Part shown: piece by piece, positions 1 through 8,373 of the stretch
How positions within the stretch are numbered: the first letter of the stretch is position 1
How the letters are laid out: every line of letters begins with the position of its first letter
Origin: GWC2-37-13 sp038061735
Lineage (GTDB): Bacteria > Patescibacteriota > Microgenomatia > UBA1406 > GWC2-37-13
Assembly (NCBI GenBank): GCA_038061735.1
Contig: JBBTYO010000011.1
Span: 6,596 to 70,595 of the forward strand
Length of the DNA: 64,000 nucleotides
Direction of reading: 5' to 3'
Translations under genes and position numbers: made by a program
The notes under the pieces: generated by a model
Seen by the model: the letters and a program-made list of their open reading frames with translations, nothing else
Told to the model about the DNA's origin: nothing
Database searches by the model: none

Positions 1-906
1 TTTTTTATCATTAACTAAGTTGGCGATCTTTTCAACCAACAAAGCTTTGTTCACCTGATAAGGAAGTTCATTCACTATGATAGCCATCTTACCTTTGCCC
101 ATGTCCTCATCGGTTACGCGAGCCCGCATCATTATCGATTTTCTTCCGGTCGCATACATTTCTTTAATATCTGAGGCTCCGTAGATAAGGCCGGCAGTTG
201 GAAAATCTGGACCTTTAACAAAGGTCAGCAAATCTTCCAAAGTGGTATTAAACATTAATTCTTTTACATCTTCCATTGGTGATTTTTTAGCTTTTTTTTC
301 TTCACCTAATTTCGCCTTATCAATCATAAAAACAAGAGCGTCAACTAATTCTGTTAAGTTATGTGGTGGAATTTTTGTTGCCATACCGACGGCAATTCCT
401 TCAGCGCCCATAAGTAAAAGATTTGGAAGTTTGGCCGGTAAATAAACAGGTTCTTTTAAAGACCCATCAAAGTTGTCAATAAAAGGGGTTGTCTCTTTTT
501 CAATATCGGTGACCATTTCGTCGGAAATCTTAGCCAGTTTGACTTCGGTATAACGCATGGCCGCTGGCGGATCACCGTCAATTGATCCGAAGTTACCCTG
601 ACCTTTGATTAAGGGATAACGCATGGAAAAAGTTTGAGCTAAACGGGCGAGAGCTTCATAGACCGAAGAGTCACCATGAGGATGATACTTTCCTAACACT
701 TCTCCAACAACTTTTGCTGATTTAGAAAAACGGGCACTTGATGTCAAACCCAATTTATACATAGCATAAAGAATCCGGCGGTGAACTGGTTTTAAACCGT
801 CGCGAACATCGGGAAGAGCGCGTGAAACGATGACAGACATTGCATAATCTAAATATGCACGTTTCATTTCGGCATTTATTTCGGTCACCTGAACGTTGTT
901 TGCCAT
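1..906 (-). CDS. gyrA: DNA gyrase subunit A, N-terminal part (cut by window edge)
   Basis: This is the breakage-reunion subunit of DNA gyrase, which cuts and reseals DNA during ATP-driven negative supercoiling. The ATG is at 904-906 and 302 codons are visible before the window edge. The N-terminus reads MANNVQVTEINAEMKRAYLD, followed by the SVIVSRALPDVRDGLKPVHR-type winged-helix region. The catalytic tyrosine lies in AAMRYTE at about residue 119 (bases 550-552), close to Tyr122 of E. coli. It follows ppa by 3 bp and lies downstream of gyrB on the same strand, so gyrB-ppa-gyrA probably form one transcription unit. Only the 3' part is missing, and only because of the window boundary. Confidence 0.95.
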   Translation of the reverse strand, partial: MANNVQVTEINAEMKRAYLDYAMSVIVSRALPDVRDGLKPVHRRILYAMYKLGLTSSARFSKSAKVVGEVLGKYHPHGDSSVYEALARLAQTFSMRYPLIKGQGNFGSIDGDPPAAMRYTEVKLAKISDEMVTDIEKETTPFIDNFDGSLKEPVYLPAKLPNLLLMGAEGIAVGMATKIPPHNLTELVDALVFMIDKAKLGEEKKAKKSPMEDVKELMFNTTLEDLLTFVKGPDFPTAGLIYGASDIKEMYATGRKSIMMRARVTDEDMGKGKMAIIVNELPYQVNKALLVEKIANLVNDKK

Positions 907-909
907 AAA

Positions 910-1422
910 TTATTTCATTGATTTTTTAATATCTTCGTATGCCTTTTCTTTTCCTAAGAAACTTTTTGTTTTTACCCATTTATTTGGTTCGAGTTCTTTA
1001 TAGTGGTTGAAAAAATGTTGAATTTTTTTCTTGGTCATCTCATCTAAATCAGAAATATCGTTAATTTTAGAAAAAAATGGGTCGACTTTTAATGTTGGAA
1101 CAGCAATTATTTTTGTGTCAATTCCCGCCTCGTCTTCCATTTCAAGCATCCCGATGGGTCTACTCGGGATAACAGTTCCAGGGGCTACAGAATAACTTGA
1201 AATAACCAACACATCTGTTGGATCGCCGTCTTCGGCTTTAGTACCTGGAATAAATCCATAGTTAAATGGGTAGAACATCGCTGTAAAATTAAAACGATCA
1301 ACCATAACTACTCCAGAATCTTTATCTAGTTCATATTTTATTGAAGATCCTTGCGGGATTTCAATAAATACGTTTACCTCTTCCGGGACGTTTTTGCCTG
1401 CTGAAAGTTTATTTATGTTCAT
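910..1422 (-). CDS. ppa: Inorganic pyrophosphatase (family I)
   Basis: Cytoplasmic enzyme that hydrolyses pyrophosphate to phosphate and so drives nucleic-acid and aminoacyl-tRNA synthesis. The 170-aa protein aligns from start to end with bacterial family I enzymes: INKLSAGKNVPEEVNVFIEI, then KYELDKDSG, YPFNYGFIPGT, the metal-binding DGDPTDVLV aspartates and the C-terminal HFFNHYKELE. The upstream TTG at 1449 would add nine unconserved residues, so the ATG at 1422 is preferred. A TATAAT box sits exactly 6 nt before this ATG, which suggests a leaderless transcript. The gene lies between gyrB and gyrA, an unusual insertion into a gyrase pair. Confidence 0.95.
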   Translation of the reverse strand: MNINKLSAGKNVPEEVNVFIEIPQGSSIKYELDKDSGVVMVDRFNFTAMFYPFNYGFIPGTKAEDGDPTDVLVISSYSVAPGTVIPSRPIGMLEMEDEAGIDTKIIAVPTLKVDPFFSKINDISDLDEMTKKKIQHFFNHYKELEPNKWVKTKSFLGKEKAYEDIKKSMK

Positions 1423-1428
1423 ATAAAT

Positions 1429-1434
1429 ATTATA
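1429..1434 (-). promoter_or_regulatory. -10 box of ppa, leaderless arrangement
   Basis: On the minus strand the hexamer TATAAT is followed by ATTTAT and then the ATG of ppa. A sigma-70-type -10 box with 6 nt to the start codon puts the transcription start at the A of ATG. No good -35 hexamer is seen. Position and match come from the sequence; promoter activity is inferred. Confidence 0.4.
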
Positions 1435-1447
1435 AAAAATTTTTAAC

Positions 1448-1489
1448 AAGGACTGTCCTTATGTTGAGTCGCTGACAAGGACAGACCTT
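1448..1489. repeat. Inverted repeat of the AAGGACxGxCCTT palindrome family
   Basis: Two copies of a palindromic 13-mer, AAGGACTGTCCTT (1448-1460) and AAGGACAGACCTT (1477-1489), face each other across 16 nt between ppa and gyrB. Read as arms, they pair with one mismatch. The same motif forms a perfect palindrome at 51030-51057, and related 20-bp palindromes occur inside rseP and the Clp gene, so this is probably one dispersed family. Confidence 0.6.
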
Positions 1490-1492
1490 TAT

Positions 1493-3430
1493 TTACAAAT
1501 CCAAGTTCGCCATCTTGGCATGTGTAACAATAAATTTTTTTCTTGGTGGCACTTCGTCCCCCATCAACATTGAGAATACTCGATCACTTTCTTCGGCTTC
1601 GGTAACCATAATCTGTTTCAAAATTCTTCTTTCCGGATCCATCGTTGTATCCCAAAGTTGGTCAGGATTCATTTCTCCAAGACCCTTATATCTTTGAACA
1701 TTGGGTTGACTTGTTTGTTTGGTCAGCAATTGAGCTACAAGTTTGTCTTTTTCTTCATCGGAATATACGTAATGAACTTGTTTACCTTGTTGAACCTTAA
1801 AAAGAGGTGGTTGAGCTGCATAAAGATGTCCTTTACGAATTACATCAGGCATATGTCTAAAGAAAAAAGTCAAAATAAGAGTCAGAATATGTTCACCGTC
1901 AACGTCGGCATCAGTCATAATAATAATTTTGTGATAACGAAGTTTTGCGTAATTAATATTTTCTCCAATACCCATGCCTAAAGCTATGACAAGATCTTTT
2001 ATTTCTTTAAAAGCTAAAACTCTATCGAGATATGCCCTTTCGGTATTTAAAATTTTACCTCTTAAAGGAAGGATTGCCTGAAATTTACGGTTTCGGGCTT
2101 CTTTGGCGGTACCACCGGCCGAATTACCCTCAACCATAAATATTTCACAAAGTGACGGGTCTTTTTCCTGACAGTCAGCTAGTTTTCCAGGAAGAGTGGC
2201 GCCTTCCAAAGCCCCTTTTCTCATAACGGCTTCTTTGGCAGCTTTAGCCGCCAATCGAGCTTTTTGAGCTAAGAAAATTTTTCCAAGGATTTCTTTACCG
2301 GTTTTTGGGTTTTCTTCAAAATATGTTTCCAAAGCTTCAAAAACAGCTTGTTGAACTATGGTTTGGACTTCTGAATTTCCGAGCTTAGTTTTTGTTTGCC
2401 CTTCAAATTGAAGATTGGTCGCAGGCATTTTTATATAAATAATAGCTGCGAGTCCCTCTTTAACATCATCTCCAGAAAAAGTTTCGCTATTTTTATCTTT
2501 CTCTCCTAACTCTTTTTTTGCGTAATTATTTATTGCTTTAGTAAGAGCTGTTTTAAATCCTGTTAAATGGGTACCGCCTTCGTGAGTATTAATAACATTG
2601 ACAAAAGAATGAATGTTTTCATTTAGAGATAAATTGTATTGAATAGCTACTTCAACCTCTTTATCATCAACCTGTTTATGAATATAGATTGGATCATGAA
2701 GAACTTTTTTCCCTCGATTCATATCGCGAAGTAAAGAAATAATTCCCCCATCAAAATAATAAGCAAATTTTTCGGCAGTTTTTTTATTAAAAATCCGGAA
2801 ATAAACATTATTTATCAAGTAAGCTCGTTCTTTAACTTGCTTTTTAAATATTCCATTATTAATTTCTATGGTTTCCTTAAAGATTTCTTTGTCTGGTAAA
2901 AAGGAAACGGCTGTTCCCTGTTCAAAATTAAAATTTAAAACAGATTTTTCTACTTTTTTAACAGGCGTAATTGGAATACCTCTTTTATACTCCTGTCTAT
3001 AAATTTGATTTTCCCGTTTAACTTCGATTATGACATGATCAGATAAAGCATTAACAACTGAAGCGCCTACTCCATGAAGTCCACCGGAAACTTTATAAGC
3101 CCCGGCATTAAATTTTCCACCCGCATGCAGTTTTGTCATGACTAATTCAAGGGCGGAAATATTATATTTGGGTATTTTTTCAACAGGAATTCCTCGACCA
3201 TCATCGATAACGGTCATGTAGCCATTATCTTCTATTCGAATTTCAATTCGTTTACAATATCCAGCTAAGGCCTCATCAATTGAGTTGTCAATAATTTCGT
3301 TTAAGCAGTGATTAACGCCGTATTGTGCAGTAGTTCCTATATACATCGCCGGTCTTTTTCGAACCGGTTCAAGTCCTTCCAGTACAACTATTGAATCGGC
3401 TCCGTAATCAGATTTTTTTGTAGACGCCAT
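1493..3430 (-). CDS. gyrB: DNA gyrase subunit B
   Basis: ATPase subunit of gyrase, 645 aa, the usual length. The GHKL ATPase domain shows VRKRPAMYIG, the ATP-binding NEIIDNSIDEALAG, DDGRGIP and GGLHGVGASVVNALS. The TOPRIM domain contains VEGNSAGGTAKEARNRKFQA and the metal-binding DADVDGEHI. The C-terminus ends with the QRYKGLGEMNPDQLWDTTMD block that contacts GyrA. An extended -10 (TGG-TATAAT) lies 8 nt before the ATG. ppa and gyrA follow on the same strand. Confidence 0.97.
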   Translation of the reverse strand: MASTKKSDYGADSIVVLEGLEPVRKRPAMYIGTTAQYGVNHCLNEIIDNSIDEALAGYCKRIEIRIEDNGYMTVIDDGRGIPVEKIPKYNISALELVMTKLHAGGKFNAGAYKVSGGLHGVGASVVNALSDHVIIEVKRENQIYRQEYKRGIPITPVKKVEKSVLNFNFEQGTAVSFLPDKEIFKETIEINNGIFKKQVKERAYLINNVYFRIFNKKTAEKFAYYFDGGIISLLRDMNRGKKVLHDPIYIHKQVDDKEVEVAIQYNLSLNENIHSFVNVINTHEGGTHLTGFKTALTKAINNYAKKELGEKDKNSETFSGDDVKEGLAAIIYIKMPATNLQFEGQTKTKLGNSEVQTIVQQAVFEALETYFEENPKTGKEILGKIFLAQKARLAAKAAKEAVMRKGALEGATLPGKLADCQEKDPSLCEIFMVEGNSAGGTAKEARNRKFQAILPLRGKILNTERAYLDRVLAFKEIKDLVIALGMGIGENINYAKLRYHKIIIMTDADVDGEHILTLILTFFFRHMPDVIRKGHLYAAQPPLFKVQQGKQVHYVYSDEEKDKLVAQLLTKQTSQPNVQRYKGLGEMNPDQLWDTTMDPERRILKQIMVTEAEESDRVFSMLMGDEVPPRKKFIVTHAKMANLDL

Positions 3431-3438
3431 AAGTATAA

Positions 3439-3447
3439 ATTATACCA
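3439..3447 (-). promoter_or_regulatory. Extended -10 promoter of gyrB
   Basis: The minus strand reads TGG-TATAAT followed by TTATACTT and the gyrB ATG, an extended -10 element with 8 nt to the start codon. The transcript would have a leader of only one or two bases. No convincing -35 is present, which is usual for extended -10 promoters. Confidence 0.45.
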
Positions 3448-3498
3448 AACACCACTTCCTTGCCCCGCCTTGGAAAGCGGGGCTAGATTAATAAAAAT

Positions 3499-3888
3499 TT
3501 ACTTTAATTCTACTTTTCCACCGGCTGTTTCAACTTTTTTCTTAGCTTCTTCAGCGGCAGGTTTTTTCACATCAACTAACAAATCTTTTGGTGCAGACTC
3601 TACTAGTTTTTTAGCATCCATGAGTCCTAGATTAGGAAGGATTTCTCGAACGGCTTTGATTACTCCTAATTTATTGTCTCCGGCGGCGGTCAAAACAACG
3701 GTAAAGCTGGTTTTTTCTTCAGCAGCAGGGGCAGCGCCTCCAGCGACTGGAGCAGCGGCAACTGGCATAGCAGAAACACCAAATTTTTCTTCTAAATATT
3801 TGGCGAGTTCCGCCATTTCAACTACTGTCAAAGCTTCGATTTCGGTAGCGATTTTATTTAATTTTTCAGATAATTTTATTTCAGACAT
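3499..3888 (-). CDS. rplL: 50S ribosomal protein L7/L12
   Basis: Stalk protein that recruits translation GTPases to the large subunit; 129 aa, normal length. The N-terminal dimerisation helix (LSEKLNKIATEIEALTVVEMAELAKYLEEKFGV) is followed by the Ala/Pro/Gly-rich hinge (VAAAPVAGGAAPAAEE) and the globular C-terminal domain with KLGVIKAVREILPNLGLMDAKKLVE. It follows rplJ directly, with its ATG next to the rplJ stop, and has a strong Shine-Dalgarno sequence (GGGAGGTGAAAT). The two genes are the usual rplJL unit. A 163-aa antisense frame over this gene is only a shadow. Confidence 0.97.
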   Translation of the reverse strand: MSEIKLSEKLNKIATEIEALTVVEMAELAKYLEEKFGVSAMPVAAAPVAGGAAPAAEEKTSFTVVLTAAGDNKLGVIKAVREILPNLGLMDAKKLVESAPKDLLVDVKKPAAEEAKKKVETAGGKVELK

Positions 3889-4431
3889 TTATGATTTCAC
3901 CTCCCTTGATTTAGCATTCAGAATATACACAAATTTATTAGTATTATATTTCAAAGCATAAACAAATTTACTCATTGGACTTTTCATACTTCCGATGATC
4001 TTACCCAATAATTCTTCTTTACTTGGTAATTGGGCGATTTGAATAGATTTCTCAGCATCATATATTTTTTTATCCAATATTGCAGACTTAAAGCTGACAG
4101 TAACATCTTTTTTTGTAAATAGATAGAGTGCTTTTAAACCATCGTACCATTTATCACTTAAAGTCACTAGAGCCGTTGTTTCTTTTAAGGGGAAAAATTG
4201 TTTTTTAAAATCAATAAAAACTTTATTTTTTAAGGCAATTTTATTAATAGCTTTTTCGAACAAAGTATTTTTAATAACTTTTACCTTTGAATCACTTTTT
4301 AATAGTTCGCGACGTAAAGACTCCAGACTTTGATGTGTGGTTTTACCAATTTTGACAAGTAGAATATTCGGATTTTTTTTAACAATATCTGAAATTACCT
4401 GAACCTGATTTTTTTTATTAGTGTTTGCCAT
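3889..4431 (-). CDS. rplJ: 50S ribosomal protein L10
   Basis: Anchor of the L7/L12 stalk on the large subunit; 180 aa. Typical features are the N-terminal KKNQVQVISDIVKKNPNILLVKIGKTTHQSLESLRRELL block and the KVIKNTLFEKAI segment, followed by the C-terminal helix (GSMKSPMSKFVYALKYNTNKFVYILNA) that binds L12 dimers. In many bacteria L10-L12 represses its own mRNA through a leader structure; a small hairpin precedes this gene. rplL follows immediately. rplK and rplA are not next to it. Confidence 0.93.
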   Translation of the reverse strand: MANTNKKNQVQVISDIVKKNPNILLVKIGKTTHQSLESLRRELLKSDSKVKVIKNTLFEKAINKIALKNKVFIDFKKQFFPLKETTALVTLSDKWYDGLKALYLFTKKDVTVSFKSAILDKKIYDAEKSIQIAQLPSKEELLGKIIGSMKSPMSKFVYALKYNTNKFVYILNAKSREVKS

Positions 4432-4444
4432 ATTTTTACCATAT

Positions 4445-4459
4445 CTCGACTATATCGAG
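4445..4459 (-). promoter_or_regulatory. Small hairpin just upstream of rplJ
   Basis: The arms CTCGA and TCGAG pair around a 5-nt loop, ending about 13 nt before the rplJ start codon. The repeated GGTAAAA(A)TA on either side adds symmetry. It could be the L10-L12 autoregulatory site, but the structure is short and the role is a guess. Confidence 0.25.
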
Positions 4460-4514
4460 TATTTTACCAGGATTTATTTTTATACCTGATTTCTAAGGTT
4501 TTATAATTGTATCA

Positions 4515-4808
4515 TCATTCTCCCAAAAGTTCACGTAAAGATTTTACGTTTTTTTCTTGTTTGTTATCTTTTTGTTTTTTTCCGGCATTGGCACTTTTAT
4601 ACTTTACCGCAAAGGCTTGTTTTTTCTGGAACGAGTCGACCCGACCTTTTCTATCTAAGAATTTATGTTCTCCGGTATAAAAAGGATGACATTTGTAGCA
4701 GGCCTCAACAGTAATCGTTTGTTTGGTCGATCCGGTCGTAAACGTATTTCTACAAGCACAAACAGCCTGAGCATCTGAATAATAAATTGGATGGATTTTT
4801 GCTTTCAT
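4515..4808 (-). CDS. rpmE: 50S ribosomal protein L31 (zinc-binding type) with C-terminal tail
   Basis: Large-subunit protein that bridges to the small subunit. The N-terminus MKAKIHPIYYSDAQAVCACRNTF and the later CYKCHPFYTGEHKFLDRKGRVD are diagnostic of L31. The CXC and CXXC pairs give the four zinc ligands, so this is the zinc-containing form. At 97 aa it is about 25 residues longer than E. coli L31. The extra tail is Lys/Gln/Asn-rich and low in complexity, a common extension in small-genome bacteria. Confidence 0.95.
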   Translation of the reverse strand: MKAKIHPIYYSDAQAVCACRNTFTTGSTKQTITVEACYKCHPFYTGEHKFLDRKGRVDSFQKKQAFAVKYKSANAGKKQKDNKQEKNVKSLRELLGE

Positions 4809-4859
4809 AAGAAAACAATTATATCAGACAAGAAGCCAAATATTCAACGGATTTTTTGA

Positions 4860-4891
4860 TGTCATTCCCGCGCAGGCGGGAATCCAGACTA
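4860..4891. repeat. Single end of the TGTCAT-hairpin repeat at a gene terminus
   Basis: The sequence starts TGTCATTCCCGC, has a 3-4 nt loop, then GCGGGAATCCAGACTA. It matches one end of the composite elements found later in the window. Its last bases supply the TAG stop codon of the neighbouring radical-SAM-like gene, so insertion has set or replaced the end of that reading frame. Confidence 0.75.
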
Positions 4892-6754
4892 ATTTTTTAA
4901 AAATGATAGGTTAAAAAGCCTATAAAGCTGTGAAAGATTGGTTAAAAATTCCAAATTAATTTTAATGAATGGAAAAATTCTTCCTTGTTTTTCTTTAATT
5001 AATATACTTTTATGTTTTTGTTGTTCAACAATACTTTTTACTCCGTTTTGAAAATCAAATATATTTTCATGTTTTAAAATTCCTGTATATCTTGCCGGTA
5101 CGGCGATACCCGCTTCCTTCCCGCTTCTTTGAGTCTTAAGATATAAGCCTCGAAGAGCCCGGCTTTGCCAAGATGGGCTATCTGACCATTCTGTACTTTC
5201 ATGGACAGAAACGGATTTATTTTTTTCAGGTAAAACCACTGTTTTAAATAAATACATCTTTTGATCATGTTGTTCTCGTTCTACAAGGTCATTGACAATA
5301 GTTTTGTCACAAGCTTCTTCAATGCATGTTCTCAGCAATATTTCATAATTAATTACCGAACGTTTGAAAGTTTCCTGCCAATAATTATCTCCTGCCAATG
5401 ACGCTACTTGACGAGCTACTCCTTGTAATAACGATTCCCAAAGATAAGGATTTTGGAAATCTCCTTTTTCAGAAACGGTTGGTCTTATTGAATGTCGAAA
5501 AGTATATTTTTGCCTTAAGGCTTTTCCTACTGTTTCAAAATGGCTCCACATTTCTAAATCGTTCTTCGTATCGCCTCCTCCTCTCATTTCTGCCTCAAAA
5601 TAACATTGATTAATACAAGATGGACAGCCGTTTTTAGTTGCTTTCATTGATTCGCTTCGCCATTTAAAATACTCTCCTACATCCAAATCCCCTCCCTCTA
5701 AGAATTGTTCTAGTTGGGCAGTATCATTGGGACGAACTTCGGAACAAACATTAAGCCTCGGGATTAAATGACCGTTAACAAATTGAACGCTGATGTGAAA
5801 AAAATCGGTTGTTTGATCACAGACCCAATGAGGCATATACGGAGCCATAATCAAATACGGCATAGTTGTTCGGATATGACGGTCGGCAAACAATCGTCTG
5901 GCTAATAATCTTCTAAAAACCATCTTAACTTGATCAGTAGTTGGTTCTATAGATTCGTTATTTGCTGAAAAAGCCATTCCTTTTCCTTGAGCCAGGCCAA
6001 CGGCAAATAATATGTCATGTTCTGTAATATAATCGCTTAAAGCAACAAAAGTATCAGTATTTTTCCTGGTCATGACGTGAGTAATAGTTGGAGTGATATC
6101 TGCGCTCATCGCTTCTTCTGCTTTTACAATTAAATGTTCAAGGTCAGGATTATATTTTGATGGGTCAAAAATGGAATTGGGATGATAGGAAAGATTAAGT
6201 GTTTGTAAACCCATCCTACCGTAAAGTTCGATTAAATCTTTAGTTATAAAACTACCATTACTTGTCAGAGAAATATTTATCTTGCTATTTGTTCCTGAAG
6301 CTATTGTTAACGCAATTTTTTCCGCTGGATTCATCGGTTGTTCCGTATCCATCAATCCCTTTTTATTCTTTCGAAAATAGTATTTTTCTAACGCTTGTTT
6401 TTGCTTTCTATTTATAGTTTCATTTTCAAAAAGTTCAATAACTTTCCCCCATTTTGTATTGGATTGATGAATAGTATCTACTATCTCTCCGTTTGGGACA
6501 ATACTCAACACTGCGGGTTTTAAAAGAGAAATTTGGGAAAATAACTTATTCATCATTTCAACTGGTGGATCAAGAATTGGATTGTATAATTTTCCAGTTG
6601 GAACTGCACAAAAATCTCGACATGAAGGATCATTTGCTTTATTGCAGCCTCCACCACCAAATTCCACAACCACTATTGCTGGATGTCTGTTTTTTTCTTC
6701 TGGCCTTTTTTCTATAAACCTGCCTATTCCTTTTATTCCTTCCAAAATTTGCAT
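4889..6754 (-). CDS. Radical-SAM-like protein with an unusual cysteine pattern
   Basis: A 621-aa protein of unknown specific function. The region AINISLTSNGSFITKDLIELYGRMGLQTLNLSYHP has the strand-helix pattern of a radical SAM barrel. The N-terminal cluster FGGGGCNKANDPSCRDFC gives C-x7-C-x3-C at residues 37, 45 and 49 instead of the canonical C-x3-C-x2-C. A second cluster, CPSCINQC, near residue 400 recalls auxiliary Fe-S sites. The upstream TTG at 6802 is less likely than the ATG at 6754, which has a TATAAT box 6 nt before it. The stop codon lies in a repeat. It stands alone, and no substrate can be inferred. Confidence 0.6.
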   Translation of the reverse strand: MQILEGIKGIGRFIEKRPEEKNRHPAIVVVEFGGGGCNKANDPSCRDFCAVPTGKLYNPILDPPVEMMNKLFSQISLLKPAVLSIVPNGEIVDTIHQSNTKWGKVIELFENETINRKQKQALEKYYFRKNKKGLMDTEQPMNPAEKIALTIASGTNSKINISLTSNGSFITKDLIELYGRMGLQTLNLSYHPNSIFDPSKYNPDLEHLIVKAEEAMSADITPTITHVMTRKNTDTFVALSDYITEHDILFAVGLAQGKGMAFSANNESIEPTTDQVKMVFRRLLARRLFADRHIRTTMPYLIMAPYMPHWVCDQTTDFFHISVQFVNGHLIPRLNVCSEVRPNDTAQLEQFLEGGDLDVGEYFKWRSESMKATKNGCPSCINQCYFEAEMRGGGDTKNDLEMWSHFETVGKALRQKYTFRHSIRPTVSEKGDFQNPYLWESLLQGVARQVASLAGDNYWQETFKRSVINYEILLRTCIEEACDKTIVNDLVEREQHDQKMYLFKTVVLPEKNKSVSVHESTEWSDSPSWQSRALRGLYLKTQRSGKEAGIAVPARYTGILKHENIFDFQNGVKSIVEQQKHKSILIKEKQGRIFPFIKINLEFLTNLSQLYRLFNLSFLKN

Positions 6755-6760
6755 AGAAAC

Positions 6761-6766
6761 ATTATA
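6761..6766 (-). promoter_or_regulatory. -10 box of the radical-SAM-like gene
   Basis: TATAAT on the minus strand, then GTTTCT and the ATG at 6754. The 6-nt spacing predicts that transcription starts at or next to the start codon. No consensus -35 is evident. Confidence 0.4.
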
Positions 6767-6802
6767 TCGATTTAAAAAAGAAAATCTATAATTAAAATTC
6801 AA

Positions 6803-7056
6803 AAGTAAATATTAAAAAGTGGCTATATTATTTTCAAGACTAAATAAGTTAAGACTAGTTAATTAATTAACTGTACATTTTGGTAAATCGTCAGATTTTA
6901 AAAAAAGCGATAAAAGTGAAAAAATAAGAAATTGATTTTTTAATGAATGATTATGGAACAATGAATTGTTCCACTACAACATGAAACATAGATCCTTCAT
7001 AATGCAGTTTGATAAATTTTAAAAATAGTAGACTCATAAGAACAACTTATAATACA
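6803..7056. other. Non-coding spacer with an 18-bp palindrome
   Basis: No convincing reading frame is seen. At 6955-6972 there is a perfect palindrome: GGAACAAT, a 2-nt centre, ATTGTTCC. It lies about 200 bp upstream of the radical-SAM-like start codon and could be an operator. The rest is plain AT-rich sequence with no recognised riboswitch or RNA gene. Confidence 0.4.
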
Positions 7057-7057
7057 T

Positions 7058-7091
7058 AAAAAAACCTCGTCGGGCTTACGCATGGACGAGG
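7058..7091 (-). terminator. Rho-independent terminator after the MFS gene
   Basis: On the minus strand the 7-bp stem CCTCGTC/GACGAGG encloses a 13-nt loop and is followed by seven T residues. It lies about 60 bp downstream of the stop codon of the MFS gene and has the right orientation to end its transcript. Confidence 0.75.
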
Positions 7092-7152
7092 CGTTTATGG
7101 GAATAATATACTTTATTAGTTACCAATAGTCAAGACCCTATAGTAATTTAAT

Positions 7153-8373
7153 TTAATCTCTGTCTTTATAATTTAACAGTTCCGGTGTTTTTATAGCAAT
7201 ATAAATTGTGGCGATGATGGTCGCAATTCCGCCAAAAACGACTGATAAGGGTGTACCCATCAAATAAGCAGCAAATCCTGCTTCTGTTTCTCCCAGCTGC
7301 GGTCCTCCGATATAAAAAACCATGTTAACAGCGGTCATTCTCCCTCTTATGTGATCTGGTGTATTAAGTTGACGGATTACATTTCTGATAACAGAAGACA
7401 TTAAATCGCCGGAACCAGATAGTGCAATAAAAAACAAAGAAAGATAAAAATTCCTTGATAAAGCAAATAAAATTGTATTTAAACCATAAAAACAAACACT
7501 AAAAATAAGTAGTTTGCCTTTATTTTTTATCCGATTAATAAAAGGAAAAATTATTCCTGCAAGGATAGCACCAATTGAAGGAGCGGCGTATAGAAAACCA
7601 AGTTCTTTTGGTCCAACTTTGAGAATATCGACGGCAAAAATTGGCATGAGAGTTGAGGCTGAAGCAAAAAAAGTGGCTACAAAATCAATCATCATTGAAC
7701 TAAGAATTAAAGGAGTGCTAAAGACAAATTTGATTCCCTCCATAATACTTTTTAAATTAAGCTCCGGCTTTTTTTCAAATGTTTTTAAAATCGGTTTCAT
7801 CAACAGCAGAACAATAATGACAGCAAAAAAACTAACTGAGTTAATTAAATAAATTGATTTAACACCCCAAAAGGCAATAATAAATCCACTAATTGCTGGT
7901 CCGATAAAGTTCGTAGAGCTATAAAGAAGATTGTTAATATTGACAGCCAATGGAAAGTCTTCTTTTTTCACCAAGTTTGGCAGCATAGATTGACGAGCCG
8001 GTGTTTCGAATGATGCAAATCCTGCCTCCAGCCCAACTATTAGATAGATTAACATCGGGGTGATCCTTCCGGAAATTGTTAAAAAAGCAAAAGCTAACGA
8101 ATTAATAATTGAAAAAAATTGAACTAAAAAAATAATTTTTTTCCTATTAAACATATCAGCGGCAATTCCTGACATCAACGAAAAAATTAAGACTGGTACA
8201 AATTTTGCCAGTCCAACAATTCCTAACGAGAGAGGTGATCTTGTTAATTGATATATCTGCCAGTTGACGGCAACGTCCTGCATGAATGAACCGGTCCGGG
8301 AAATAAAAATACCAACTTGAAGTAGGACGTAGTCGCGATTTTTTAATAAAGATATAAGTGATTTTCTATTCAT
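7153..8373 (-). CDS. MFS transporter (exporter-like)
   Basis: Integral inner-membrane transporter of 406 aa with about 12 hydrophobic segments. The motif LSGIAADMFNRKKII after the second segment matches the MFS loop signature GxxxDrxxRkk. The N-terminus, LLKNRDYVLLQVGIFISRTGSFMQDVAVNWQIYQLTRSPLSLG, resembles the EntS/MFS_3 exporter group. The substrate cannot be told. The gene overlaps the prfA-like stop by 4 nt (ATGA), so the two are translationally coupled, and it is closed by a clear terminator. Confidence 0.88.
   Translation of the reverse strand: MNRKSLISLLKNRDYVLLQVGIFISRTGSFMQDVAVNWQIYQLTRSPLSLGIVGLAKFVPVLIFSLMSGIAADMFNRKKIIFLVQFFSIINSLAFAFLTISGRITPMLIYLIVGLEAGFASFETPARQSMLPNLVKKEDFPLAVNINNLLYSSTNFIGPAISGFIIAFWGVKSIYLINSVSFFAVIIVLLLMKPILKTFEKKPELNLKSIMEGIKFVFSTPLILSSMMIDFVATFFASASTLMPIFAVDILKVGPKELGFLYAAPSIGAILAGIIFPFINRIKNKGKLLIFSVCFYGLNTILFALSRNFYLSLFFIALSGSGDLMSSVIRNVIRQLNTPDHIRGRMTAVNMVFYIGGPQLGETEAGFAAYLMGTPLSVVFGGIATIIATIYIAIKTPELLNYKDRD

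Noticed and set aside
3470..3961. A 163-aa frame antisense to rplL
   Set aside because: It lies over the well-supported rplL/rplJ genes and has the low-complexity Ala/Ser/Thr look of an antisense shadow.
6803..7056. Riboswitch before the radical-SAM-like gene
   Set aside because: No recognisable conserved core; only a short palindrome far from the start codon, and the probable promoter gives a leaderless mRNA.
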